Assembly: GCF_023242315.1 (NCBI RefSeq)
Contig: NZ_JALLIY010000005.1
Span: 62,001-126,000 of the forward strand
DNA from: Pseudomonas sp. MWU13-2105
GTDB taxonomy: Bacteria; Pseudomonadota; Gammaproteobacteria; Pseudomonadales; Pseudomonadaceae
Direction of reading: 5' to 3'
Length of the DNA: 64,000 nucleotides
In this document: one piece after another, positions 15,541 through 24,125 of the stretch
Numbering within the stretch: the first letter of the stretch is position 1
How the letters are laid out: each line of letters opens with the position of its first letter
Program-made: the position numbers and the translations under genes
Notes under the pieces: model-generated
Databases searched by the model: none
What the model was told of the DNA's origin: nothing
Seen by the model: only the letters and a program-made list of their open reading frames with translations

Positions 15541-16719
15541 CTACAGAAGTCCGCGGGCAGCAAGATTGTGCATCATTGCCCGCAAGCCGAAAGTCCAGGG
15601 CGCAGCCTCATGGCTGTAGGTGACGGTGTTGCGCAGCGTGCCCAGCAACGGACTACCGATGCTGACCTCATCACCCTGCTTATGAGTGAAGCCGCTTCCC
15701 GGCTCCTCACGATCCTGGGTAGGCGCAAACAATGTCCCGAGAAAAAGCATGAAGCCATCCGGGTATTGGTGATCACCGCCGACAGTCTGGGCCACGAGAT
15801 CCAACGGGTCACGGCTGATCAGGGCCATGGAACTGCTGCCTTCAAGCGTAAAGCCGTCGTCGCCCTGGACTTGCAGATCCACGACGCAGTTGCGCACGTC
15901 ATCGAGCGTAAACGCTTCATCGAACAGACGAATAAATGGGCCGATCGCACAGGACGCATTGTTGTCCTTGGCCTTGCTCAACAGCAGCGCGCTGCGGCCT
16001 TCGAAATCACGCAAATTGACGTCATTGCCCAAGGTGACGCCATGCACTTGGCCTCGACTGTTCACCGCCAGCACAATTTCCGGTTCTGGGTTGTTCCACT
16101 CAGACTTGCGATGAATTCCGATTTCGCTACCGCTGCCCACTGCGGCCAGAACCGGTGCCTTCGTGAAAATCTCCGCATCCGGGCCGATACCGACCTCCAG
16201 GTATTGCGACCACATACCCTGCTTGATCAGCACAGTTTTAAGGCGCATCGCTTCTGGCGAGCCCGGCTTGATTGCCCGCAAGTTATCGCCTATTGCGTCG
16301 TGCACCAAGCGACGAACACTTTCGGCTTTGGCAGCATCGCCTCGGGCCTGCTCCTCGATTACCCGCTCAATCATGCTGGACGCGAACGTCACCCCGGCCG
16401 CCTTGATGACTTGCAGATCCGCCGGAGGCAACAGCGATGCCTTGTCAGGATCGGCATGGCTGCCGGTATTCCCGAGCAACGCCTCGACAGTCCCGATGTA
16501 TCTGCCAGGCACCTGACGAACCGCCAACAACGGCGAGGTGTGTTCCAGCAATTCGCTGATTGTCGAAAAAGCTTCAGAAAGATCAAACACACCTTCATCG
16601 CGCAGCACCACCGGCGAGGGTCCTGCAATCGCACCCGGGATCCAGGCACGACCGATCAGCGTTCCGGCCAAGCCATCCACTGGCAGAGTGTTTTCGCGCG
16701 TCAGTTTCAAATTCGCCAT
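15541..16719 (-). CDS. FAH-family 2-keto-3-deoxy-sugar-acid dehydratase (XylX-like)
   Basis: At 392 residues this is the long FAH subtype typified by Caulobacter XylX, which dehydrates 2-keto-3-deoxyxylonate to 2-oxoglutarate semialdehyde in the Weimberg pathway. Supporting motifs are the substrate-pocket FASSMIERVIEEQARGD, GPDAEIFTKAPVLAAVGSGS, the metal site NNPEPEIVLAVNSRG and VTLGNDVNLRDFEGRSALLL. Linked genes encode a 2-oxoglutarate semialdehyde dehydrogenase and a UxaA-type dehydratase, matching steps either side of this reaction. It is transcribed leftward, divergently from the LysR gene, with a 120-base shared control region. Assignment to the XylX-type reaction is a strong inference; the sugar acid is unknown. 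Confidence 0.87.
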   Translation of the reverse strand: MANLKLTRENTLPVDGLAGTLIGRAWIPGAIAGPSPVVLRDEGVFDLSEAFSTISELLEHTSPLLAVRQVPGRYIGTVEALLGNTGSHADPDKASLLPPADLQVIKAAGVTFASSMIERVIEEQARGDAAKAESVRRLVHDAIGDNLRAIKPGSPEAMRLKTVLIKQGMWSQYLEVGIGPDAEIFTKAPVLAAVGSGSEIGIHRKSEWNNPEPEIVLAVNSRGQVHGVTLGNDVNLRDFEGRSALLLSKAKDNNASCAIGPFIRLFDEAFTLDDVRNCVVDLQVQGDDGFTLEGSSSMALISRDPLDLVAQTVGGDHQYPDGFMLFLGTLFAPTQDREEPGSGFTHKQGDEVSIGSPLLGTLRNTVTYSHEAAPWTFGLRAMMHNLAARGLL

Positions 16720-16839
16720 AAAGCTTCCAGATCAGTCAGCCATCAGAGCCGTAAAGCTAATGGACCGCCCCCGCAAATCCCAATGAAAGAATCTCACTCA
16801 TCAATGCTGTTTCGTTATCGACAGACAAGGCCTCATCCA

Positions 16840-17826
16840 ATGGAAAACGATCAAATTACTTTTGGCAGTGTCACCCGATGGCTGAAGATCAAACATCTGG
16901 TACTGGTCAATAGCCTGGCCAAGACCCGCAATATGCACACCACCGCAGAACACATGAATGTCACGCAACCGGCCATCAGTAAATTGCTTCGCGATCTGGA
17001 AATGCTCTTGGGTTTCCCGCTGTTTGAGCGCCAAACGCGCAACCTGGTCCTTACTGAACTGGGGGAGTTCGTGGCCCGTTATGCACGCATTACCCTGGAA
17101 GACACGGAATCGTTCGTCGATCAGGTCAACAAATTGCGTAAAGGCGGGCATGGTCATTTAAAAATCGGCACCATTTTCGCCGCAACATCAGTGGTGCTGC
17201 CTGAGGCGATCGCCAGCATTAAGCGGGAGCGTCCGCTCCTTTCTATCGAGGTGATCGAACAAACCAGCAATCACCTGCTGGAAATGCTCGAACAAAAAAA
17301 GCTCGATTTAATCATTGCACGCTTCACGGATGAGGATTGTCAGCCGTTCGAATTTACATCGCTGGGACCTGAGCCCTTTTGCCTTGTCGCGAACAGCACA
17401 CATCCCTTATGCCGACTGGAGGAGGTCCCCACTGAAGCACTCAGCGAATGGCCATGGGTCATGTATCCCTTTAATACGCCGATCCGACAACGCATGGAGC
17501 GCGCTTTCACGTTGTTCAAGGTCGTCCCGCCAACCAACACAGTGGAGACGATTTCCATGCAAACCTTCCTACAGTTGCTTCAGTCTGGCCCCATGCTCGC
17601 CATGCTCCCCGAGTCCATGGTCCAGTCGCAACTACAAAATGGACAACTTAAAATCCTCAACACGCCCTTCAAAGTTGAATCCCAGGATTACGGTGTGATC
17701 ACTCGCAAGGATGAACCCCTGTCAGAGCCGACACGGACGTTTATTGCGACCTTATTAGCGTTCGCCAGGCAGCGGCAAACGGCTACAGGGAAGAAACACC
17801 GCAGCAATCTCAAAAAAAGTCGATGA
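16840..17826 (+). CDS. LysR-family transcriptional regulator (GbpR-like subgroup)
   Basis: The 328-residue protein has an N-terminal LysR helix-turn-helix (LVLVNSLAKTRNMHTTAEHM, then TQPAISKLLRDLE) and a C-terminal effector-binding domain starting near residue 100 (HLKIGTIFAATSVVLPEAIA). The start is uncertain: ATG at 16840 has AAGG 9 bases upstream and places the helix-turn-helix at the usual distance. In-frame ATGs at 16783 and 16804 lack good ribosome binding sites. It stands between the divergent XylX-like gene and the codirectional UxaA-type gene, so it most likely controls both in response to the sugar acid or a keto-deoxy intermediate. Sugar-binding LysR proteins of the GbpR type regulate comparable clusters. 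Confidence 0.88.
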   Translation: MENDQITFGSVTRWLKIKHLVLVNSLAKTRNMHTTAEHMNVTQPAISKLLRDLEMLLGFPLFERQTRNLVLTELGEFVARYARITLEDTESFVDQVNKLRKGGHGHLKIGTIFAATSVVLPEAIASIKRERPLLSIEVIEQTSNHLLEMLEQKKLDLIIARFTDEDCQPFEFTSLGPEPFCLVANSTHPLCRLEEVPTEALSEWPWVMYPFNTPIRQRMERAFTLFKVVPPTNTVETISMQTFLQLLQSGPMLAMLPESMVQSQLQNGQLKILNTPFKVESQDYGVITRKDEPLSEPTRTFIATLLAFARQRQTATGKKHRSNLKKSR

Positions 17827-17882
17827 GGCAAAGTTATCGAGCAATCGAAAGCTCTCATTAGGCAGCCATTTCCATGAATCCT

Positions 17883-17911
17883 ATAGTGCCGACACAAAAG
17901 TGCGGCGCTAT
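17883..17911. promoter_or_regulatory. Imperfect inverted repeat upstream of the UxaA-type gene
   Basis: ATAGTGCCG and CGGCGCTAT pair at 8 of 9 positions around an 11-base spacer, ending 38 bases before the start codon. The position fits an operator or attenuating hairpin for the dehydratase gene. The binding protein is unknown. Confidence 0.35.
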
Positions 17912-17949
17912 TAGCGACCGCGCACCACCCAGCAGCCCGTGAGGATGCG

Positions 17950-19497
17950 ATGGAACTGATCATGAAAACCGGCGCAGCAGCTGTGCTGCGCTTGAACCCG
18001 CTGGACGATGTGCTGATTGCACGCCGGCCGCTACTCGCAGGGGAAATCCTTGAGCCAGAAGGCGTGACCATCCGGCAAGCGATCGTCCCGGGCCATAAAG
18101 TTGCCTCCCGCCGTATCGAAGCCGGTCAACCGGTGAGGCGCTACGGGCAAATCATTGGTTTTGCTGTTGTCGCAATAGAAGCAGGCGAGCACATCCATGT
18201 GCACAACTTGGCGATGGGGCAATTCACTCGAGATTATGCTTTCAGCGTCGATGCGAAGCCCAACGTCAAGCCGAATGAAGCCCCGTCGTTCATGGGTATC
18301 GTCCGCCCGGATGGACGAGTCGCGACGCGCAACTACATCGGCATTCTTACCTCAGTGAATTGCTCTGCCACAGTAGCCCGGGCCATCGCGGACCATTTTC
18401 GTCGGGACATCAATCCCGCCGCACTGCAAGCGTTTCCAAACGTCGACGGTGTTGTCGCTCTCACGCATTCCGCCGGCTGCGCCGTTGATCCTGCGGGCGA
18501 AGGTTTGAGCATGTTGCGCAGGACATTGGCGGGGTATGCGACCCATGCCAACTTTGCGGCCGTGCTGGTGATCGGGTTGGGCTGCGAGACGAACCAAATC
18601 GACTCATTACTCACGACGCAAGGACTGACCCGCAGTAATACTCTGCGCACGTTCAACATCCAGGACTGTGGCGGTACGTCCAAGGCCATCGCCAGTGGCA
18701 TTGGCCAGGTGAAGGAATTGCTCGGCGAGGCCAATCAGATTCAGCGTGAATCGGTTAGCGCCCGACATCTGACCGTTGGGCTTCAGTGCGGTGGCTCGGA
18801 TGGCTACTCCGGTATTACTGCCAACCCTGCGCTGGGCAATGCGGTGGATCGCCTGGTCGCCTGCGGCGGTACCGCGATTCTTTCCGAAACACCAGAAATA
18901 TACGGCGCCGAACACTTGCTAACGCGGCGGGCTGTCAACCGTGAAGTCGGCGAAAAACTCATCGCCCGAATTCAATGGTGGGAACGCTACTGCGAGCGTA
19001 TGGGGGCTGAGTTGAACAATAACCCCTCTGCCGGCAACAAGGCAGGTGGCTTGACCACCATTCTGGAAAAGTCGCTGGGCGCTGTGGCAAAGGCGGGCTC
19101 GAGCAACCTGATGGATGTCTACGAATACGCTCAGGCCGTCACGGCCAATGGGCTGGTTTTCATGGACACCCCTGGCTATGACCCCGTCTCCGCTACCGGT
19201 CAGGTCGCCGGGGGCGCCAACCTGATTGCATTTACCACCGGTCGCGGATCGGCCTATGGCTGCGCCCCTGCCCCATCAATCAAGCTGGCGACCAATAGCG
19301 CCTTATGGGCTCGTCAACGAGAAGACATGGACATCAACTGCGGCGAAATAGCCGAAGACACTTTGACCATTGAGGCGTGCGGTGCAGCGATCTTTGAAAC
19401 CATGCTACGCATTGCCTCGGGCGAACGCAGCATGAGCGAACAACACGGATACGGACAAAATGAGTTCGTGCCTTGGCAGATCGGCGCCGTCACCTGA
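17950..19497 (+). CDS. UxaA-family (altronate/galactarate-type) sugar-acid dehydratase
   Basis: The 515-residue protein belongs to the altronate/galactarate dehydratase family, Fe-dependent enzymes that remove water from a sugar acid to give a 2-keto-3-deoxy acid. It has the N-terminal SAF-like domain to about residue 95 (EPEGVTIRQAIVPGHKVASR), then the catalytic domain with GIVRPDGRVATRNYIGILTS, VALTHSAGCA, VGLQCGGSDGYSGITANPAL and GGANLIAFTTGRGSAYGCAP. Cysteines in these motifs are probably metal ligands. The TGA is followed after 60 bases by the semialdehyde dehydrogenase gene. In this setting it likely replaces the IlvD-type dehydratase usual in Weimberg pathways. Substrate candidates are pentonates or aldarates (inference). 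Confidence 0.9.
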   Translation: MELIMKTGAAAVLRLNPLDDVLIARRPLLAGEILEPEGVTIRQAIVPGHKVASRRIEAGQPVRRYGQIIGFAVVAIEAGEHIHVHNLAMGQFTRDYAFSVDAKPNVKPNEAPSFMGIVRPDGRVATRNYIGILTSVNCSATVARAIADHFRRDINPAALQAFPNVDGVVALTHSAGCAVDPAGEGLSMLRRTLAGYATHANFAAVLVIGLGCETNQIDSLLTTQGLTRSNTLRTFNIQDCGGTSKAIASGIGQVKELLGEANQIQRESVSARHLTVGLQCGGSDGYSGITANPALGNAVDRLVACGGTAILSETPEIYGAEHLLTRRAVNREVGEKLIARIQWWERYCERMGAELNNNPSAGNKAGGLTTILEKSLGAVAKAGSSNLMDVYEYAQAVTANGLVFMDTPGYDPVSATGQVAGGANLIAFTTGRGSAYGCAPAPSIKLATNSALWARQREDMDINCGEIAEDTLTIEACGAAIFETMLRIASGERSMSEQHGYGQNEFVPWQIGAVT

Positions 19498-19557
19498 TTT
19501 TCAGTCCTGGGAATGCCTCGCCCACCTATCTTTTGCACAGTCAACCTGGAGACAACG

Positions 19558-21138
19558 ATGTCCCTCATCACAGGCCAGAATTTTATCGGCGGTCAGCGCC
19601 GCGCCGCCGGCAGTATCATCGTCAAGAGTGTGGATGCCAGCACGGGGGAGACCTTGCCCTATGCCTTCCACCAGGCGACCCCGCAAGAAGTCGAGGACGC
19701 AGCCCATGCCGCCTACAACGCGTTTTCCAGCTACCGCAGCCTGAGCGCGAGCAAACGGGCTGAATTTCTCGATGCCATTGCTGAAGAGCTAGAGGCTTTG
19801 GACGATGAGTTTATTGCGCTGGTTTGCCGTGAAACAGCATTGCCTGTAGCCCGCATCCAGGGCGAACGCGCACGTACCAGCGGTCAAATGCGCCTGTTTG
19901 CAAACGTACTGCGGCGTGGCGATTTCTATGGGGCTCGCATCGACCAAGCGCTACCCCTTCGCAAACCGTTGCCGCGCCCTGACCTTCGCCAGTACCGCAC
20001 CGCAATCGGTCCGGTTGCGGTGTTTGGTGCAAGTAATTTTCCGTTGGCCTTCTCCACGGCCGGCGGCGATACCGCCTCGGCACTCGCGGCTGGGTGTCCG
20101 GTGGTATTCAAAGCCCATAGCGGCCACATGGCTACTGCAGAACAAGTCGCCACCGCGATTATCCGGGCGGCCGAGCGCAGCGGCATGCCCGCCGGTGTCT
20201 TCAACATGATTTATGGCAGTGGCGTAGGCGAAGCCTTGGTAAAACACCCGCTCATCAAGGGAGTTGGTTTTACCGGCTCGCTCAAAGGCGGGCGAGCATT
20301 GTGCGATATGGCCGCCGCTCGCCCCGAGCCCATTCCAGTCTTCGCCGAGATGTCGAGCATCAACCCAGTTGTGATCCTGCCTCAGGCACTCTCGCGTCGA
20401 GCTGACAGTATCGCTCACGACCTTGCCGCCTCGGTGGTTCAAGGTTGTGGGCAGTTTTGCACCAATCCCGGGCTGGTAGTTGGCATTCGTTCGGCTGCAT
20501 TCAGTGCCTTCCAGAATAGAGTGGCAGCGTTGATAAACGACCAACCTGCACAAACAATGCTCAACGCAGGCACCCTGCGTAGCTATGCTGCTGGCTTGGA
20601 GAGCCTGCACGCGCACCCCAACATCGTGCACCTGGCTGGCAGCAACCAACAGGGTCACCAAGCCCAGCCACAGTTGTTCAAGGCCGACGTAGAGTTGTTG
20701 CTTAACGACGACAAGGTTCTTCAAGAAGAAATCTTCGGCCCCACATCTATCTTCATCGAGGTCACTGACCAGGCGCAACTCAACGCAGCCATCAATGCCT
20801 TTCACGGACAATTGACCGCAACCTTGATTGGCGAGCCAGAAGACCTTACGCAGTTCGTAGAGTTGACGGCTTTGTTGGAGATGAAGGTTGGCCGCATCCT
20901 CATCAATGGCTACCCAACAGGTGTCGAGGTCTGCGATTCAATGGTGCACGGCGGCCCTTATCCTGCCACGTCCGATAGCCGCGGCACTTCGGTCGGCACC
21001 TTGGCCATCGACCGCTTTCTGAGACCGGTGTGCTTTCAGAACTACCCCGACGCGTTGCTTCCCGATGCACTCAAGAACACCAATCCTCTGAACATTTTCA
21101 GGCTCGTCGACGGCCATCTCTCTCGAGACACCTTATAA
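19558..21138 (+). CDS. 2-oxoglutarate semialdehyde (2,5-dioxovalerate) dehydrogenase
   Basis: The 526-residue protein is an aldehyde dehydrogenase of the long NADP-type KGSADH class, oxidising 2-oxoglutarate semialdehyde to 2-oxoglutarate. Visible motifs are the cofactor-site AVFGASNFPLAFSTAGGD, the catalytic glutamate in PVFAEMSSINPVVILP and the catalytic Cys301 in VQGCGQFCTNPG. The long C-terminus has GYPTGVEVCDSMVHGGPYP and DRFLRPVCFQNYP, typical of the group. The ATG with GGAGA 6 bases upstream is preferred over an upstream in-frame ATG. It is the last step of the proposed pathway, after the UxaA-type dehydratase and the XylX-like dehydratase, and feeds the TCA cycle. Confidence 0.93.
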   Translation: MSLITGQNFIGGQRRAAGSIIVKSVDASTGETLPYAFHQATPQEVEDAAHAAYNAFSSYRSLSASKRAEFLDAIAEELEALDDEFIALVCRETALPVARIQGERARTSGQMRLFANVLRRGDFYGARIDQALPLRKPLPRPDLRQYRTAIGPVAVFGASNFPLAFSTAGGDTASALAAGCPVVFKAHSGHMATAEQVATAIIRAAERSGMPAGVFNMIYGSGVGEALVKHPLIKGVGFTGSLKGGRALCDMAAARPEPIPVFAEMSSINPVVILPQALSRRADSIAHDLAASVVQGCGQFCTNPGLVVGIRSAAFSAFQNRVAALINDQPAQTMLNAGTLRSYAAGLESLHAHPNIVHLAGSNQQGHQAQPQLFKADVELLLNDDKVLQEEIFGPTSIFIEVTDQAQLNAAINAFHGQLTATLIGEPEDLTQFVELTALLEMKVGRILINGYPTGVEVCDSMVHGGPYPATSDSRGTSVGTLAIDRFLRPVCFQNYPDALLPDALKNTNPLNIFRLVDGHLSRDTL

Positions 21139-21181
21139 GCCCGGGGGCCGCAACACGACGGCCTATAGGCAGCTTCAAGGT

Positions 21182-21215
21182 ACTTGACGGGATAAGCGCC
21201 GCACTCCCGTCAGGT
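21182..21215 (+). terminator. Hairpin after the semialdehyde dehydrogenase gene
   Basis: ACTTGACGGGA pairs with TCCCGTCAGGT (one G-U) around a 12-base loop, 44 bases past the stop. It lacks a T tail, so termination strength is uncertain. The following bases to 21359 contain a TTGACA element near 21333 but no convincing -10 box. Confidence 0.4.
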
Positions 21216-21359
21216 CACTGCGCGGAGCCGCCCCCATCGCAGCGTAGCGAAACCGGCGCTGCGAGTTCCGTCATTGAAGTCATAGCCGCTCTCACCATTG
21301 ATTTCAACCAGTCAACTGATCCATTGACAATCGGCACATAAAAGTAACAAAATTACTAA

Positions 21360-21374
21360 TGGAACATCGTTACA
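21360..21374. promoter_or_regulatory. Second IclR-type operator-like dyad, upstream of the transporter gene
   Basis: TGGAAC-ATC-GTTACA keeps 11 of 12 arm positions of the perfect palindrome at 15309, and both are followed by ATAAT. It ends 29 bases before the MFS start codon. It suggests that the IclR protein encoded at 14447 also controls uptake. Confidence 0.45.
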
Positions 21375-21403
21375 ATAATAAATCACGATACCGGAGACAT
21401 GTC

Positions 21404-22846
21404 ATGAGCCAAAGCATCCTGGGCGATCCACATTCCAAGCGTCAGTCAAGAAAGGCCGCAGCGAGCGGCTGGATAGGCTCAGCGCTGGAGTACTACGACT
21501 TTTTTATCTACGCCACCGCGGCAGCGCTACTTTTCCCGCAGCTGTTCTTTCCTTCAGACAACCCAACGGTTGGGATTATCATTTCGCTGGCTAGCTTCGG
21601 CGTTGGTTATATCGCCCGGCCGCTAGGCGCTGTGGTCTTAGGGCACATGGGCGACCGACATGGACGCAAGACGGTGCTCGTCTACTGCATGTTCATGATG
21701 GGCGCGTCGACGATGAGCATCGGTCTGCTTCCTACCTATGCACAGATCGGTATCTGGGCCCCAGCCCTATTGATACTGTTGCGTCTGATTCAAGGTTTTG
21801 CGGTCGCGGGTGAAGTGTCTTGCGCAAGCTCCATGACCCTGGAACATGCGCCTGATGGGCGTCGCGGTTACTTCGCAAGTTTTACCCTTCAAGGCGTCCA
21901 AGCCGGGCAACTTCTAGCCGCCGCGATTTTCCTGCCCCTTGCCCAGTTCATGCCAGCCGATCAGTTTGCTTCTTGGGGCTGGCGGATTCCATTCCTGCTC
22001 AGCGCAGTGGTGCTCGTCATAGGGTGGATCATCCGGCGTCAGGTTCATGAGGCGCCGGTCTTCACTGAGGCGCAGACACACACCGAGCCCCGCAAGCTAC
22101 CTGTGATCGAAGTTCTCACGCAGAGTTGGGGAGATCTGCTACGAGTCATCTGCATGGCGCTCTCTGCGGTACTTGCAATCGTCGCCTCTGTATTCGGTGC
22201 GACCTATGCAGTGCAGCCCTCCTACGGCATTGGATTTCCTTCCGGCTTATTCATGTGGATACCGGTGCTAGGCAATATATGCGCAGTCATACTTATCCCC
22301 TACGTTGGTAAACTCTCCGATAAAATTGGCCGCAAGCCTCCGGTGATTGTTGGCGTTCTGTGCGGCGGCATATTGTCATTTGGCTACCTCTATGCGATCA
22401 GCATTCACAATATGTGGCTTTCGCTGATGCTATCGCTGCTCATGTGGGGTGTGGCTTACCAAGGTTTTAATGGCGTGTTCCCGAGTTTGTTCCCGGAACT
22501 GTTCCGTACACGGGTACGTGTGACCGGCATGGCTATTGGACAGAACATAGGCGTGGCATGCACAGCGTTTCTGCCGGCCCTTTTCGTATCTGTTGCGCCT
22601 CCCGGTAGCGATAATATCCCTCTAAAAATTGGGGCACTGACTTTTGGCATCTGTGTAATCTCCGCTATCGCCGCTATTACTACCCGGGAAACCTTCCGGA
22701 TTCGTCTGAAAGACCTCGGTGACCCCAATGCTGTCCCGATGTCAGAGGAGGAATACGAACAGGTGCGGGAAAAATCCAATCCCAAGTCAAACGCCAATGC
22801 CTCCAATCAAGCGTTTAAAAAATCGGCGCCAGTGATGCGCTCCTGA
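21404..22846 (+). CDS. MFS transporter, metabolite:H+ symporter (MHS) family
   Basis: This 480-residue inner-membrane protein has twelve predicted helices. MHS hallmarks include ASGWIGSALEYYDFFIYATA at the first helix, FGVGYIARPLGAVVLGHMGDR with the DRxGR-type loop, and RLIQGFAVAGEVSCASSM in helix 5, then IGRKPPVIVG in the central loop. Relatives carry shikimate, dicarboxylates, betaine or aromatic acids with protons. GGAGA lies 6 bases before the chosen ATG. It sits between the Weimberg-like genes and the AroE-like gene, so it could import the sugar acid or a shikimate-like cyclic acid. A polar Ser/Lys-rich C-terminal tail of about 40 residues is longer than usual. Confidence 0.9.
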   Translation: MSQSILGDPHSKRQSRKAAASGWIGSALEYYDFFIYATAAALLFPQLFFPSDNPTVGIIISLASFGVGYIARPLGAVVLGHMGDRHGRKTVLVYCMFMMGASTMSIGLLPTYAQIGIWAPALLILLRLIQGFAVAGEVSCASSMTLEHAPDGRRGYFASFTLQGVQAGQLLAAAIFLPLAQFMPADQFASWGWRIPFLLSAVVLVIGWIIRRQVHEAPVFTEAQTHTEPRKLPVIEVLTQSWGDLLRVICMALSAVLAIVASVFGATYAVQPSYGIGFPSGLFMWIPVLGNICAVILIPYVGKLSDKIGRKPPVIVGVLCGGILSFGYLYAISIHNMWLSLMLSLLMWGVAYQGFNGVFPSLFPELFRTRVRVTGMAIGQNIGVACTAFLPALFVSVAPPGSDNIPLKIGALTFGICVISAIAAITTRETFRIRLKDLGDPNAVPMSEEEYEQVREKSNPKSNANASNQAFKKSAPVMRS

Positions 22847-22867
22847 CGACCGCACCCTTTCATCACC

Positions 22868-22912
22868 GCCGTGCTGCTCAGTTTTTCTGCGCGGCGCTTC
22901 GAACAGCACGGC
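22868..22912 (+). terminator. Long-range hairpin after the transporter gene
   Basis: GCCGTGCTG and CAGCACGGC are a perfect 9-base inverted repeat separated by 27 bases that include a TTTTT and a GC-rich inner stretch. It lies 21 bases past the stop codon and may act as a terminator or boundary. Confidence 0.35.
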
Positions 22913-22999
22913 AGTGAATACGCACGCCCTGTCAGGGGTGGATTCCGATATCCGCATACCGGCAACTGACGTGCAATAGCCAACTACAAGTAGGTTGAC

Positions 23000-23824
23000 A
23001 TGCATCCACGCATCACAGGCACCACACGAATATATGGATTGATAGGTGATCCACTCAAGAGCGCCAAGTCTCCAATGCTGTTGAATAAGCTATTTGCCGA
23101 AGCACAGGCTGACGCCATCTGCATTCCGTTGGAGATCGGCACAGGGGACCTGGCTGAGTTTGTCAGAGGCGTGCGAGCCGTGCGCAACCTCGCTGGACTT
23201 CTGGTCACCATGCCGCACAAGCAGAACATGCTGGACATCGTGGATGTGCTCCACCCTACTGCGCGCCAGATCGGCGCAATCAACGTCGTTCGTTGTGACA
23301 ATGACGGGCGCTGGGTGGGCGCCGTGTTCGACGGACTTGGCTGCGTACTTGGCATGCAGCGTCAGGGAGTTTCCCTGGTGGGGAAATCTGTTCTGCTTAT
23401 AGGCGCTGGCGGCTCGGGACGGGCAATCGCGTTTGCCGTTGCCGCGGCTGGCGCACGATCATTGGTCATTTCCGATCTGGATCCGCACCGCGCCTCGGAC
23501 CTTGCGCACCGCGTCGCCAAAGAGGGTCCGTGCGCTGTGTATGCAGGCCCAACTGACCCAGCAGGTCATGACATCGTTATCAATGCCACCCCACTCGGCA
23601 TGAACCCTGATGATCCAATGCCTATAGACGCAACGCGGCTGGCCCCAGCGACGGTGGTGGTCGATATCATCACCAGGTCCGAGCCGACTGCCCTGCTGCT
23701 TGAGGCGCAATCGCGCGGCTGCCAAACCCTCGATGGCCAGCCCATGCACGTAGGCCAAGCCCTGCTGGCATTGAGTTTTCTAGGTTTCGAAGATATCGAG
23801 CGTCGCTACTCAACCGGATTGTGA
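23000..23824 (+). CDS. Shikimate dehydrogenase-like (AroE paralogue) oxidoreductase
   Basis: The 274-residue protein has the two-domain AroE fold: an N-terminal substrate domain and a Rossmann domain with GAGGSGRA at residues 135-142. Catalytic Lys74 (LLVTMPHK), Asn95 (GAINVV) and Asp111 (FDGLG) match AroE Lys, Asn and Asp. The usual shikimate-carboxylate motif SLSPxxHN reads AKSPMLLN here (residues 22-29), so the first conserved serine is alanine and the HN pair is LN. That points to a quinate- or shikimate-like compound other than shikimate, or an amino-shikimate-type substrate. Being clustered with catabolic genes rather than aro genes, it is probably not the housekeeping AroE. Confidence 0.85.
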   Translation: MHPRITGTTRIYGLIGDPLKSAKSPMLLNKLFAEAQADAICIPLEIGTGDLAEFVRGVRAVRNLAGLLVTMPHKQNMLDIVDVLHPTARQIGAINVVRCDNDGRWVGAVFDGLGCVLGMQRQGVSLVGKSVLLIGAGGSGRAIAFAVAAAGARSLVISDLDPHRASDLAHRVAKEGPCAVYAGPTDPAGHDIVINATPLGMNPDDPMPIDATRLAPATVVVDIITRSEPTALLLEAQSRGCQTLDGQPMHVGQALLALSFLGFEDIERRYSTGL

Positions 23825-24125
23825 GGCTTCAGACAACATACCCCGGCTCCTCCCCCCCGCCCCTCATAACCTTGATTGAAACTGTTAGCGGCGTGCACAG
23901 CCTCGGTATGTGCACGTTTACGTGCGCCTGTTGAAAATAGCTCTGTGTTCAGCCGGTACACGCCCACCAAGCAAAACGAAACCGACTTCCGTTCATAATC
24001 GCCTCGTGATAGCCTGCCCTGCAACCTCGAAAAGATGCCTGGCGCGCTGTCATGGTCGAGCTCGACCCGCAACCCCGCGGGTATCGGCAAGCGGGTCAAC
24101 ATACTTATTGATAAGGAATGAATGC
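23825..24125. other. Intergenic gap without a gene
   Basis: No open frame in this stretch looks like a gene. There is a small GC-rich hairpin, ACCCGC-N6-GCGGGT at 24065-24082, and a competing longer-range pairing of GACCCGC (24064) with GCGGGTC (24091). Both lie just before the TTG start at 24126 and could affect its translation. No promoter is convincing. Confidence 0.4.

Noticed and set aside
15517..16839. Upstream extension of the LysR gene's reading frame
   Set aside because: The extension runs antisense through the XylX-like gene; the LysR domain begins only after the ATG at 16840.
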